A stretch of 64,000 nucleotides of DNA from Microcaldota archaeon (GCA_016212525.1 JACRGD010000010.1:463860-527859), one strand, 5' to 3'. Numbered from the stretch's first letter, positions 42,557 through 52,062 are shown. Numbers and translations are program-made. The notes: generated by a model from the sequence alone, not told the origin.

Positions 42557-43651
42557 ATGCAACATTCCATAGCCACATTAGGAAGTCACAGCGCCCTTGA
42601 TGTCTGCGACGGAGCAAAGGCAGAGGGTTTCGAAACAATAGTAGTCTGCCAAAAGGGCAGGGATTCGACTTATTCTAAATATTACAAAACACGAAAACGG
42701 GAAACGGATAGCGTCGGAATAGTCGATGACGCAGTAGTTCTTGACAAATTCAAAGATATAGTCAAAAAAGAAAACCAGCAAAAATTGAACAAGAAAAATG
42801 CCATCTTTGTACCCAATAGATCGTTCGCAGTCTATGTCGGCTATGATGCAATTGAAAACGAATTTAAAGTTCCGGTTTTTGGAAACAAATTCATGCTTCG
42901 CGCCGAAGAGCGGGACACACCAAAAAACCAATATGATTTGATGAAACGTGCGGGAATTAGATCCCCGCTTGCCATTAGCAGCCCCCAGAAAATCGATCGG
43001 CTATCTATCGTCAAAGTCAGCGAAGCAAAAAGGACGTACGAGCGGGCGTTTTTCCTTGCGAGAAACTACGAAGAATATTTACTAAAGAGCCAAAGCATGC
43101 TAAGATCCGGAAAGATAACAAAGGAACATTTAGAATCTGCAAAGATCGAAGAATACGTGGTAGGTGCATATTTTAATCTCAACTTCTTTTATTCGCCACT
43201 AAATCAGGAGCTGGAATTACTAGGAATTGATTTTAGACGACAAACAAATCTCGATGGATTTTTAAGAATGCCAACGGACGCCCAGCAGGAAGCACTCAAA
43301 TACATGCAACCCTCTACAATCGAAGTGGGCCATGTCGCCTGCACACTTAGGGAATCGTTGCTTGATCAGGCGTTCGATCTGGGCGAACGATTTGTTTCTG
43401 CAAGCCAGAAAGAATACTCAAGCAGTGATGGGATAAAAGGCCCATTTGCTCTTCAGTGCGCAATAACCGAAGAAGGTAAAGAAGAATTCGTTTGTTTTGA
43501 CATTTCGATGCGCATGCCCGGATCACCCGGAACCAGGTTCACCCCATATTCGGAATATCTACATAGAAAAAGTATCAGCTTCGGACGAAGAGTTGCAATG
43601 GAAGTCAAGGCAGCAGAAAAAATGAAGAAAATGGATGAGATAACAAGTTAG
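42557..43651 (+). CDS. purP: FAICAR synthetase PurP
   Basis: 5-formaminoimidazole-4-carboxamide ribonucleotide synthetase uses formate and ATP in place of formyl-folate in archaeal purine synthesis. The 364-residue protein shows ATLGSHSALDVCDGAK (nucleotide site start), VFGNKFMLRAEERDT, and FVCFDISMRMPGSPG near the C-terminus, with normal length for PurP. TATA-like CAATATAAAA lies about 26 nt before the ATG. It is convergent with the kinase gene (5 nt gap). purQ is 9 kb away and purP is not in an operon with it. Confidence 0.92.
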   Translation: MQHSIATLGSHSALDVCDGAKAEGFETIVVCQKGRDSTYSKYYKTRKRETDSVGIVDDAVVLDKFKDIVKKENQQKLNKKNAIFVPNRSFAVYVGYDAIENEFKVPVFGNKFMLRAEERDTPKNQYDLMKRAGIRSPLAISSPQKIDRLSIVKVSEAKRTYERAFFLARNYEEYLLKSQSMLRSGKITKEHLESAKIEEYVVGAYFNLNFFYSPLNQELELLGIDFRRQTNLDGFLRMPTDAQQEALKYMQPSTIEVGHVACTLRESLLDQAFDLGERFVSASQKEYSSSDGIKGPFALQCAITEEGKEEFVCFDISMRMPGSPGTRFTPYSEYLHRKSISFGRRVAMEVKAAEKMKKMDEITS

Positions 43652-43655
43652 TTGC

Positions 43656-45956
43656 CTAGCGATCTAGTTTTGCAGCTAAAATTTTCCTGACAGGTTCGTT
43701 AATTATCTGGCCTGAACCCAAAATGCGCTTTGCAGACTCGGGACCCTCAATTTTGTTGGCCAGAAAGACCTGGTCGGAAACTTCTGAAAGTCGACCAGAA
43801 CTCAGGACCACTTCGCAATCGTTTGGATCCAGACGACCCAGTAACACTTCACGGGAATAATTATCGGGCATGAATGGACCATCTAAAATCAGAGACATGA
43901 TGTTTTTTGGATCAGTTAATCCCCTAGTGAGGGCATTCAGGTCATATTCAGTAAGTTGAACACTTCTTAGTGCACGCATACGAGTAGACTCGTAAAGCCT
44001 TGCAATAAGACTATCTTTCTCGTTAGCTGAAATCTTTCCATAAGTCAGAGTAAAAACTTCAAGAAGGGAATCCTGAGAATCTAAAGCAACGATGCACGCA
44101 ACGCGGGCCTTAGCAAAGTCCGCATCAGCAACGCTCGCAGTTGCACGGATAAACGCAATTCTGCGCTCATCATCAGATGCATAGCCAGATATGAAACCAG
44201 ATCCGAGCAGATTTTTTGTAAGCACCGGATTGAACCGGGAATGGATAAGCCCATCAAAAACAAATGATCCATATTCTGCATTTCTGACAGATGCAATTTT
44301 TTGCAGTATTTCATGATTAGAATAAAATCTAGAACCAAGTGCAGTCTCCCGAGCAAGCCTAAGATAACAGGCAGCCCTTGGATCATCAGATTTAAGGAGT
44401 TGTTGCTTAAGTTGATAATCCGAATCAAGTGAATCTGGCCAAAATGCATTAAATGCCGCAGATGCTGCTTCGAATGAAGTGATGTGTACGGCAGAAGTTA
44501 AACGGGGAATTTTACCCTGGGAGATTAGCGCTACGAGCTGAACCTGATCAGTAATTCGCCATAAAAGAGTATCGAATTGTTTCTCAAGATAAACGGACGC
44601 GGGGCAACCCATAATTACACGGTAGCAGGCCTCCGCAGTTCTAAGATTACCTACAATTTGATCGTCCAGAGTGGCCAGCCTTGAAATGACAGAAGCGAGG
44701 TTATTAGAAGCAAAAACTACAAAGTCAGCCAAATCTTCATTTTCAAGACCTGCGATGCATGCATCCACAATAACAGCACGTTCGGTAGTATTAACAGTAG
44801 TAGAACCAACTCGAGCTTCGGGAGAATCGGGAAGATAGACCGTAGTACAATCAACTCGAACCTCGATAGGAGCGTCAGAATACTGCTCAGTAAAATTCTT
44901 GGCACAGATCAAACGGGCGAGATTCTTGGGAGAAGCACTAACCTTACCATCCTTGACTTTATATCTTGGAATTGTTTTGCCAATTACATCTTCGCCAAGA
45001 GGAACATTAGCAACTGAAAACCCGCAGGCAACCTTAACGAATCGACCCAGATCAACAAAAACACCACCCGATTTTGCCGGAGAAACAACTGCTGCGCAGT
45101 TTTCCACCGCAGCGAGCAGTTCGTCTGCATTCGGATAACGATCATCAGTCCCGCTAGAAAGCCCGCACTCGATTACGGATTTGAAAATGCCCGCGGAGGC
45201 AGGAACAACATACGTACCTTTCCGGGCATCACGGATATCGTTTGGATCAAGACCGCATTTGAGATAAAGAAGTATTCCTGCAAGGGAGAATGTATCGCTC
45301 GCTGGCACTGGATGACCCATAAGAGCCTCGGGGGCCATATAGGGAAGAGTACCGATGGCGATAGTAACAGTACTTCCGGATTTAATTGCCCGCGATCCAC
45401 CAAAATCCAGCAGACGAACGACACCCGAATCGTCGATTGCAAGATTCTCGGGTTTGAGATCTCCATGCACGCTGCCATTTTTATGAACGTGAGAAACTGC
45501 AGCGCAGACCTGACGCATCGCATGCCTGACGCCAACATCGTCAGTAGGTCTTTTTTTATCAATGGTTTCTCCGGCCCAGGAAGTAACAAGATAACGATCG
45601 CCACGACTCTCAACATCCCTCCAAAATTCAACAAATTCAACAATATTCTCGTGTCGCGCAATTCGCTGGAGTGCAGCCGCATCCCGATCGATCATATGAT
45701 CGGTAGAAAGACCAGCTGGAGATGAGAGAGCGTGGTCAGTACCAACACGCTTCACCGCTACCAGAGCGCCTTTTTCGGTCCTGCACTGATAAACATCCGA
45801 GTTATCGCCCTCAAACGCCACGCGAATAACTTCGTAGCTCCGGCCACTGGGACTAGTTATCTTCTGACCCTCAGTATAAAGCTGACGAGAGCGCAGGGGA
45901 TGAGTAGACGCAGATTCAGCAGATTGAACTGGTCTTTGCTTAGAGGAATGGGACAT
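43656..45956 (-). CDS. Eukaryotic-like Ser/Thr protein kinase with unknown C-terminal half
   Basis: The first about 290 residues are a protein kinase domain: the ATP-lysine in LVAVKRV (K69), catalytic loop HGDLKPEN (D176), LLDFGGSRA (D194), activation segment PYMAPEALMG. HRD is changed to HGD, as in several microbial kinases, and the catalytic Asp and Asn are kept, so it is predicted active. The remaining about 475 residues are helical and unrecognised, ending in repeats like VVLSSGRLSEV and AKRILGSGQII. No transmembrane helix or sensor domain (PASTA) is seen. Target unknown. Confidence 0.85.
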   Translation of the reverse strand: MSHSSKQRPVQSAESASTHPLRSRQLYTEGQKITSPSGRSYEVIRVAFEGDNSDVYQCRTEKGALVAVKRVGTDHALSSPAGLSTDHMIDRDAAALQRIARHENIVEFVEFWRDVESRGDRYLVTSWAGETIDKKRPTDDVGVRHAMRQVCAAVSHVHKNGSVHGDLKPENLAIDDSGVVRLLDFGGSRAIKSGSTVTIAIGTLPYMAPEALMGHPVPASDTFSLAGILLYLKCGLDPNDIRDARKGTYVVPASAGIFKSVIECGLSSGTDDRYPNADELLAAVENCAAVVSPAKSGGVFVDLGRFVKVACGFSVANVPLGEDVIGKTIPRYKVKDGKVSASPKNLARLICAKNFTEQYSDAPIEVRVDCTTVYLPDSPEARVGSTTVNTTERAVIVDACIAGLENEDLADFVVFASNNLASVISRLATLDDQIVGNLRTAEACYRVIMGCPASVYLEKQFDTLLWRITDQVQLVALISQGKIPRLTSAVHITSFEAASAAFNAFWPDSLDSDYQLKQQLLKSDDPRAACYLRLARETALGSRFYSNHEILQKIASVRNAEYGSFVFDGLIHSRFNPVLTKNLLGSGFISGYASDDERRIAFIRATASVADADFAKARVACIVALDSQDSLLEVFTLTYGKISANEKDSLIARLYESTRMRALRSVQLTEYDLNALTRGLTDPKNIMSLILDGPFMPDNYSREVLLGRLDPNDCEVVLSSGRLSEVSDQVFLANKIEGPESAKRILGSGQIINEPVRKILAAKLDR

Positions 45957-46072
45957 ATTAAACCACGATTATAAACACAATAAGAAAAAGACTATTTAAA
46001 TACACTAGATTCCGCCAGTTACAACGGAAAAGACAATCAAGGAATAGATCAAATAGAAATAAACACTTCGAA

Positions 46073-46099
46073 CGAAGAAAAGAGAAGAAAAAATAAAAG
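46073..46099 (-). terminator. T-rich end of the ACT-domain gene
   Basis: On the minus strand, the sequence after the stop at 46100 is CTAACTTTTATTTTTTCTTC and continues T-rich, typical of archaeal termination. Confidence 0.45.
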
Positions 46100-46507
46100 T
46101 TAGAAGTCGCTTCCGTAAATTTTGCTTCCAAAGAGGAATGGACTTAGAAGCTTGCTGGCCTTTCGGGGCTTATCGACTGCCACTGCAACAACGCAATCAG
46201 TATCATCATGAGTTATTTCAGAGAGTGAAGATACCTCGATCTTGCCTGATTTTAGAATAGATAGAAGATTCTGATTGTCAAGATGAGGCATCTTGAGTAC
46301 AAGTGAATCTTCAACCAAAGTGAAGTTGTTTTGCTTTAGGACAGTACTTGCTGAAGAGGGGTCTTTAACCTCGATCGAAATAATGGCTTTTCCGCCAACT
46401 ACATCGACGCAAAGGCCCTCGATATTGATATTTGACTTGCTCAAAATATATGATATGTCCGCCAATAGCCCCACTCTATCCGGAGAAACTACGGTTATGG
46501 TTTTCAC
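46100..46507 (-). CDS. Stand-alone double ACT-domain protein
   Basis: The 135-residue protein has two ACT-like units. The first is canonical: ITVVSPDRVGLLADISYILSK with INIEGLCVDVVGGKAIISIEV. ACT domains sense amino acids such as serine. GTG start with a perfect GGAGGTG 9 nt upstream. It lies divergently 222 bp from serA, which lacks its own ACT domain, so it may be a separate serine sensor or a transcription co-regulator; that link is inference. The upstream gap has TTTATAAATTC near 46580. Confidence 0.82.
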   Translation of the reverse strand: MKTITVVSPDRVGLLADISYILSKSNINIEGLCVDVVGGKAIISIEVKDPSSASTVLKQNNFTLVEDSLVLKMPHLDNQNLLSILKSGKIEVSSLSEITHDDTDCVVAVAVDKPRKASKLLSPFLFGSKIYGSDF

Positions 46508-46729
46508 ACTTTACACCTCCTTACATTATATGATATACAGGTTTTCTCAAAAAACATAGAAATAATGAGCGCTAGAATTTATAAAGATGGGTATCAACAC
46601 ACATAATAACTCAAACTATGTGAAAAAAATACATACATTATCAAAAATACAAAAGACAGACCAGGGAGTAAGGAAAATAAAGAGTACGGCCCAAACCACA
46701 TATAGAAAGATAAATCGAGGTAAATAATT

Positions 46730-47620
46730 ATGAAAATTATTATTGCTGACGAGATGGAAGGCGAGGTTGTTTCGGAAATTAAGAAACTGGGAACAGTTGA
46801 ATACAAACCCCAAAACATAAATACCGCAATAGAACATGCAGACATTTTAATCGTCAGAAGCGCCACTAAAGTAACTAAAGAACTCCTCTCTCATGCGAAA
46901 TCGTTAAAACTTGTTGCCAGGGCAGGAGTTGGACTTGATAATGTAGACTCAGAAGCGTGCAAAGAAAAGAACATCAAAGTAGTAAATACACCAGGAGCCT
47001 CGACAAACGCAGTGGCCGAGTTAGCCCTAGGACTCATAATCTGCGGACTTAGAAACGTACAAAAGGCTCACCATCAGATGAAAAAAGGAGTCTGGGATAA
47101 GAAAAATTTGACTGGTCGAGAGATCGAAGGCAAAACGCTCGGGATCATCGGATATGGCCGGATCGGGGCACTCTTAGGTAAGAAAGCTCATGCACTTGGA
47201 ATGAAGATAGTTGCATTCAATCCGCCACCGCGCTACCAGGATGAAATTGTCAAATATGTCGAGACAATCGATGAACTTTTCAAAGAAGCAGATGTGATTT
47301 CACTCCATGCAGTTTTGACAGATCAGACCCGCAACATGATAAATCGGGAAAACATAGCAAAGATGAAAGATGGAGTAATGATCATTAATGCTGCACGTGG
47401 CGAAATGATCGATGAAGAAGCACTCTTTGAAGCCTGCAAAAGCGGCAAAATTTCCTGCGCAGCACTTGATGTCTTTTCCAAAGAACCCTATAGCGGCAAA
47501 CTTCTCGAATTAGATAACGTCTATTTAACTCCTCACATTGGAGCAAGCAGCAAGGAAGCACAAGGCCGAATTGGTGCTGAACTGGTCAAAATCTTACAGG
47601 CAGAGCTGGCTAAAAAATAG
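46730..47620 (+). CDS. serA: D-3-phosphoglycerate dehydrogenase, short form
   Basis: First step of serine synthesis from 3-phosphoglycerate with NAD. The 296-residue protein has the D-isomer 2-hydroxyacid dehydrogenase fold: VRSATKVT (lid), the Rossmann GIIGYGRIGALLG, catalytic Arg in NAARGEMI, Glu in DVFSKEPYS and His in LTPHIGAS. It ends after the catalytic domain and lacks the ACT/regulatory extension found in many SerA. GAGGT precedes the ATG. A related glyoxylate reductase role cannot be ruled out from sequence, but the ACT neighbour favours SerA. Confidence 0.85.
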   Translation: MKIIIADEMEGEVVSEIKKLGTVEYKPQNINTAIEHADILIVRSATKVTKELLSHAKSLKLVARAGVGLDNVDSEACKEKNIKVVNTPGASTNAVAELALGLIICGLRNVQKAHHQMKKGVWDKKNLTGREIEGKTLGIIGYGRIGALLGKKAHALGMKIVAFNPPPRYQDEIVKYVETIDELFKEADVISLHAVLTDQTRNMINRENIAKMKDGVMIINAARGEMIDEEALFEACKSGKISCAALDVFSKEPYSGKLLELDNVYLTPHIGASSKEAQGRIGAELVKILQAELAKK

Positions 47621-47657
47621 AAACAGGAAAATTCCAGAAAATACCATAAAAGATAAC

Positions 47658-47668
47658 ATTTAAATACA
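47658..47668 (+). promoter_or_regulatory. TATA box of the 47.7-kb gene
   Basis: CATTTAAATAC is centred about 26 nt before the ATG at 47689, predicting a leaderless message. Confidence 0.5.
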
Positions 47669-47688
47669 GTTTGTGCCACAGTAAATAC

Positions 47689-48426
47689 ATGGCACTCGCA
47701 ACTAAAACAAGACAGGTAGAACATCAAGTCGCTCCGGCAGATAGAGCAAGAAGAATTGCCGAGCTGGAGAGAGTAGGAGGAAAAATAGCTGGAGCCGAAA
47801 GTAGAAATCCCGTAAAGAACGCAGGTAAATTCGAAGTAGCGAAAATAGAAAGTGAAATAACTCATGGAACCGGAAAAGTAGTTCTTACAATGGAAGTTGA
47901 CTATGACAGAGCAACTGATGCATTAGAGACAATCATAAGACATCCAACCTTGGGTACGATGCTGATAAACCCTAAAAAGTGTAACTTGACACAAGAACAG
48001 TACGTTAAGGGTGTACTTTCACTCCCAGAAGTGCCAGTAGCATTAAGTGGCAATATTAGCGGCCCAAGATTACTTCAAAGTGCTCTTGATGCACATGGAT
48101 TTAGCGCACAGATTGATGCAAACAATACCGTTCAATATATAGTTGCAAGAGCAACTGCAATAATTGATGCAATTGAAGCAATCGAGAGACGATTGGACCC
48201 GGTCAGAATCGAGGAACATTTTGAGGCAGAAAGACAAATCAGAGAGTTTGAACGATTAAGAGAAAAGTACAATGCCAAAGATACATCTGCACCTGCAATC
48301 GCAGAGATTTGCCAGCAGGGACTCTCTGGAATAATTGCAGCACTAAAACTAAGAACACTAAACTGGGCAAGCGCAGAGGAATTAAGAGAACTATTTGAAG
48401 CAGTGCTAATTCCTAAAGAAAATTAA
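47689..48426 (+). CDS. Unrecognised soluble protein, Ala/Glu-rich
   Basis: From ATG 47689 (MALATKTRQVEH) the protein is 245 residues, supported by the TATA box about 26 nt upstream; an earlier in-frame start at 47671 would fall inside the promoter. It has a mid region with mixed strands (GKVVLTMEVDYDRATDALE) and a C-terminal helical half (AIERRLDPVRIEEHFEAE, LRELFEAVLIPKEN). No motif recognised. It is convergent with the split lysO pair. Confidence 0.6.
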   Translation: MALATKTRQVEHQVAPADRARRIAELERVGGKIAGAESRNPVKNAGKFEVAKIESEITHGTGKVVLTMEVDYDRATDALETIIRHPTLGTMLINPKKCNLTQEQYVKGVLSLPEVPVALSGNISGPRLLQSALDAHGFSAQIDANNTVQYIVARATAIIDAIEAIERRLDPVRIEEHFEAERQIREFERLREKYNAKDTSAPAIAEICQQGLSGIIAALKLRTLNWASAEELRELFEAVLIPKEN

Positions 48427-48446
48427 AACTAACTTCTTTTTTTCGA

Positions 48447-49037
48447 CTAGATCCCCAGAAAAAAATACAACAGCAACGGAACCAGGGCAGTCAGAATTAT
48501 TGCCGAAAGTAGCGAAAGTAAAACGGACTCTGTATCATTAAATTTTGAAATAATTGGAAGGATAGTATCAGCTGCAGCACCGGCTGCTGCCGCAGGAGCT
48601 AGACTGCTCCAACGAGAGAGAATTGGTGTCAAAAACATAGCAGCCATTTCCCGAATAAAATTTGACATAAAAGCAATTAATGCAAATTTTGATAATCCGG
48701 CCGCAGATAGAATTGAGCTTGAAAGGGTGTAAAAACCAAGGCCAGAGGCCATTGTGAGGGACACAGACAGAGGCAGCTGAAGCAAAAAAGCACAGACACA
48801 CGCACCCGCAAACGAACCAAAAAGAACTGAAAAAATCAGAACCATCAGACGAACTGATTCGTGCGAAAATTTAGAAAACAATAATCGTTTTGAACCAAGA
48901 TCAAAGCCCACGCAAAAAAGCAAAAAAATCAGGACCCAATTCGAAAGAAAAGACATTTCTAAAGCAAGAGCAGGCAGAAGATCAAAAATGGAGATACATA
49001 GGCCGACCAAAAAACAAGCCAAAAAATATCTCATCAT
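48447..49037 (-). CDS. lysO: LysO-type exporter, C-terminal half
   Basis: Lysine exporter LysO (DUF340) is normally one protein of about 300 residues. This 196-residue gene carries its second half: LFCVGFDLGSKR, LGFYTLSSSILSAAG and the end MAAMFLTPILSRW followed by AAADTILPIISKF, which match the conserved core with acid and small residues in the pore. Six or so helices. The N-terminal half is the gene directly upstream, overlapping by 4 nt. Confidence 0.8.
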   Translation of the reverse strand: MMRYFLACFLVGLCISIFDLLPALALEMSFLSNWVLIFLLFCVGFDLGSKRLLFSKFSHESVRLMVLIFSVLFGSFAGACVCAFLLQLPLSVSLTMASGLGFYTLSSSILSAAGLSKFALIAFMSNFIREMAAMFLTPILSRWSSLAPAAAAGAAADTILPIISKFNDTESVLLSLLSAIILTALVPLLLYFFLGI

Positions 49038-49294
49038 ATTATCAGACTCCGCTCAAGCAAAAGAAGACAGAGAATGCTAAATATCGTAGGCAGAAACCCA
49101 AATAGCAAAATAGAAAAAAGAGTTTCAAAGGACAGTAGAAAAAGTAGGTCCGATCCGACATTAAGTCCCATCAAAAAAAGAAGGGCACAGATAAGATAGA
49201 AGGAAGCTTCTGCAAAGACACGTGACTTTGAAAAAATCGGAAACCCTAGAACTGAAACTAAAAAACCGAGCAAAATCGCAATTATAGAATCCAT
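49034..49294 (-). CDS. lysO: LysO-type exporter, N-terminal half
   Basis: The 86-residue, three-helix protein (ATG 49294; TATA TTTAAATA about 22 nt upstream) matches the first LysO helices: MDSIIAILLGFLVSVLGFP, LLFLMGLNVGSD. It ends where LysO normally continues into helix 4, and its stop overlaps the start of the C-terminal half (ATGA). The two frames may work as a two-subunit exporter or be a recent split. Both reading frames are well formed, so a simple sequencing slip is less likely but not excluded. Confidence 0.78.
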   Translation of the reverse strand: MDSIIAILLGFLVSVLGFPIFSKSRVFAEASFYLICALLFLMGLNVGSDLLFLLSFETLFSILLFGFLPTIFSILCLLLLERSLII

Positions 49295-49368
49295 GTAAAC
49301 TACATAGGCAGATTTAAATATTAACAAAATGTAAACTATTTTACAAAATAAAATAGAAATGTGAAATT

Positions 49369-50034
49369 ATGTTAAGCATCGCACATGCAGTAGAAAAGAT
49401 AATTTCAGAAAAACCATTCATACAGGAGGGTCTTTCTCGAGGAATAATAAACAACGCAGCCCTTGCAAGCGAGATGATACCCCAGGTAGAGCAGATACTA
49501 AAAAGAAAAGTAAAATTTTCGGCAGTAAACATGTCAATACGCCGACTTTCTGAGAAATTGGAGAAGCGATTCACTTCACTTGCACACTTTGATCAAAATG
49601 CAGACGTTACACTTAGATCTGACCTCATACAAATAGTCATTCATAAGATGGAGGACGTACAGGACCACATACGCAAAGTTTATGATCTTGTAGATTATAA
49701 AAAAGGAGACTTTCTTACGATAACTCAGGGAATATACGAACTGATGATAATAACGAACAGCAGACATGAAAAACAAATACTCCAAACATTTCCGAGGAAT
49801 CAGATCAAAAAGACATTTAGAAATCTTTCTGGAATAACAATAAGACTTCCAGATGATGGAACAGAGATGGTGGGCTTATTTTATCTAATAACGCGAGCGC
49901 TTGCCTGGGAGAACATAGTAATAGTCGATTTTGTCTCAACATATACTGAAGCAACACTGACTTTTAATGAAAGAGATTCCACACGTGCTTATGAGACACT
50001 AAAACGATTGGTCGAAAGACAAAACAAGGACTAA
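49369..50034 (+). CDS. HTH and ACT-domain regulator
   Basis: The 221-residue protein has an N-terminal helix-turn-helix: MLSIAHAVEKIISEKPFIQ, GIINNAALASEMIPQVEQIL, NMSIRRLSEKLEKR; and a C-terminal part that resembles an ACT domain (ITIRLPDDGTEMVGLFYLI and the strand IVIVDFVSTYTEATLTF). This matches a family of archaeal regulators. It stands divergent from lysO, with GTGAAATT before the ATG. An amino acid is a plausible effector given lysO, serA and the ACT gene next door, but this is inference. Confidence 0.75.
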   Translation: MLSIAHAVEKIISEKPFIQEGLSRGIINNAALASEMIPQVEQILKRKVKFSAVNMSIRRLSEKLEKRFTSLAHFDQNADVTLRSDLIQIVIHKMEDVQDHIRKVYDLVDYKKGDFLTITQGIYELMIITNSRHEKQILQTFPRNQIKKTFRNLSGITIRLPDDGTEMVGLFYLITRALAWENIVIVDFVSTYTEATLTFNERDSTRAYETLKRLVERQNKD

Positions 50035-50052
50035 AAGAAAGGAGAGTGACAA

Positions 50053-51951
50053 TCAGACGTCCAGGTTCTTGACCGTAGCTGCATGCTCTTCGATAAACTT
50101 GCGTCGTGGTTCGACCTCATCTCCCATCAAAACAGTAAAGAGTTGATCGGCCAGAATAGCATCTTCAATTGTTACCTTCTTTAGAGTCCGGGTCTCTGGA
50201 TCCATAGTCGTTTCCCATAACTGCTCAGGGTTCATTTCACCTAGACCCTTGTATCGCTGGATGTTTAGGTTGGCTTCCGAGCCGCCCATATCTTTTATTG
50301 CCTCTAGTTGTTCGGCATCGCTATAGGCATAACGAATGACCTTGCCTTTTTGAATTCGATAGAGTGGAGGCTGGGCAATGTATAAATAACCCTTCTCAAT
50401 CATCTGCTTAAAGTAGCGATAGAAGAGTGTCAAAATGAGCGTTCGGATGTGCGCTCCGTCAACATCTGCATCGCACATGACAATTATCTTGTGATATCGA
50501 ACTTTTTCAATGTTGAAATCGTCCTTAAAGCCACCGCCCATAGAAACAACGATGTTTCGAATCTGCTCACTGTTTAGGACCTGATGCATTGCGGCTTTTT
50601 CAACATTTAAAATTTTACCACGCAGTGGAAGTATCGCCTGGTATCGTCGGTCCCGAGCTTGCTTACTCGAGCCGCCTGCAGAATCTCCCTCGACAAGATA
50701 TATCTCTGATTTGGCTGGATCCTCTTCACTACAATCGGCCAGTTTTCCAGGAAGAACAGAACTTTCGAAAACGTTTTTCCTGCGAATGAGATCTTTGGCC
50801 TTCTGGGCAGCTTCGCGCGCCTCCATTGCAGATGCAACTTTCTGCGAGATCGCCTTGGCAGAATTTGGATTTTCTTCTAAATAAGTCTTGAGTGCCTCGT
50901 AAACCAGACTGTCGACCTGACCACGGACTTCACCGTTTCCTAGTTTTGTTTTGGTCTGGCCTTCGAACTGTGGCTCGGCGATCTTGATGCTCACTATCGC
51001 AGTAATTCCTTCGATCGCATCATCTCCGGTTAATTTCTGATCGTCTTTGAGCGTTTTGCTTGAGTGAACATAGTCATTAAGGACACGGGTTAGCGCGGTC
51101 CTAAAACCAACTAAATGAGTTCCGCCCTCGATAGTCTTAATGTAGTTTACAAAACTGTAGATCATTTCATTATAAGCGTCGGTGTACTGGAATGCGACTT
51201 CCAGATCAAGACCCTCGACTTTCTTTGAAATATAAAATACATCATGGAGTTTATTTCTTGTGCCGTTGAGATATTTTACAAATTCGCTTATTCCGCCTTC
51301 GGCAAAGAATTCTTCTTCCTTAGAACCCGCTTCATCGATCAATTTGATTCGAAGACCCTTGTTCAGATATGCAAGTTCCATGAACCGTTCTTTAAGATAA
51401 TCAAAATCGAATTTGGTCTCTGGAAAGATAGTTTTGTCTGGCTGGAAGAAAATGTTTGTTCCACGATAATCACTTGTTCCTTCATGCTTAACTTCCTGAG
51501 ACAATTTTCCTTTGGCATATCGAATCGTATATAGTTTTCCTTCCCGGTGAACTTCGATTTTCATCCATTCTGAAAGGGCATTAACTACTGAAAGGCCAAC
51601 ACCATGAAGACCCCCGGAAACCTTATAGGCACTTTTTTCAAACTTGCCTCCGGCATGGAGCGAACCCGAAACCAATTCAAGCGCAGATTTTCCAGAAGAA
51701 TGTTTATCGGTTGGAATTCCACGACCATCGTCCTTGACAACGACTGACCCATCGCTCTTGAGAGTTATTATAATATTTTTGCAATGTCCTGCTAGTGCCT
51801 CATCAACTGAATTATCAACAATTTCATAAATCAGGTGGTGAAGGCCACGTTTTCCAGTATCTCCTATATACATTCCTGGTCTTTTTCGGACTCCTTCTAA
51901 GCCCTCTAAGACCTGAATTTCCTTTGCAGTATAATCGTTTTCGTTGGCCAT
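50053..51951 (-). CDS. gyrB: DNA gyrase subunit B
   Basis: ATPase subunit of type IIA topoisomerase. From ATG 51951 the protein is 632 residues: GHKL domain with EIVDNSVDEALAGH, KDDGRGIPTD and SGGLHGVGLSVVNALS; transducer with QTKTKLGN; Toprim with EGDSAGG and CDADVDGAHIRTL; C-terminal RYKGLGEMNPEQLW. Sequence is like bacterial GyrB, as in other archaea that acquired gyrase. gyrA is not in the window. Unlike most minus-strand genes here its coding strand is purine-rich. A palindromic element lies upstream. Confidence 0.96.
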   Translation of the reverse strand: MANENDYTAKEIQVLEGLEGVRKRPGMYIGDTGKRGLHHLIYEIVDNSVDEALAGHCKNIIITLKSDGSVVVKDDGRGIPTDKHSSGKSALELVSGSLHAGGKFEKSAYKVSGGLHGVGLSVVNALSEWMKIEVHREGKLYTIRYAKGKLSQEVKHEGTSDYRGTNIFFQPDKTIFPETKFDFDYLKERFMELAYLNKGLRIKLIDEAGSKEEEFFAEGGISEFVKYLNGTRNKLHDVFYISKKVEGLDLEVAFQYTDAYNEMIYSFVNYIKTIEGGTHLVGFRTALTRVLNDYVHSSKTLKDDQKLTGDDAIEGITAIVSIKIAEPQFEGQTKTKLGNGEVRGQVDSLVYEALKTYLEENPNSAKAISQKVASAMEAREAAQKAKDLIRRKNVFESSVLPGKLADCSEEDPAKSEIYLVEGDSAGGSSKQARDRRYQAILPLRGKILNVEKAAMHQVLNSEQIRNIVVSMGGGFKDDFNIEKVRYHKIIVMCDADVDGAHIRTLILTLFYRYFKQMIEKGYLYIAQPPLYRIQKGKVIRYAYSDAEQLEAIKDMGGSEANLNIQRYKGLGEMNPEQLWETTMDPETRTLKKVTIEDAILADQLFTVLMGDEVEPRRKFIEEHAATVKNLDV

Positions 51952-52024
51952 GAAATTCACTGTTTTTGGTTAATATAATGGATTTAGTATTTAGATACGT
52001 ATTTTCGACGCTATTATACATAGT

Positions 52025-52062
52025 AAAATGTGTTTATATTTATAGCGCCAAAGACACATTTT
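52025..52062. promoter_or_regulatory. Inverted repeat around a TATA-like core upstream of gyrB
   Basis: AAAATGTGT (52025-52033) and ACACATTTT (52054-52062) are exact reverse complements 20 nt apart, enclosing TTATATTTATAGCGCC, which gives a TATA box (CTATAAATA) for gyrB on the minus strand about 90 nt before the ATG. Could be an operator or a supercoiling-sensitive promoter. Confidence 0.4.

Noticed and set aside
45312..45725. Plus-strand frame opposite the kinase domain
   Set aside because: Opposite the conserved kinase catalytic loop; no promoter or motif.
48447..49294. Sequencing frameshift as the sole cause of split lysO
   Set aside because: Both genes have proper ends with an ATGA overlap; kept as possible but not assumed.
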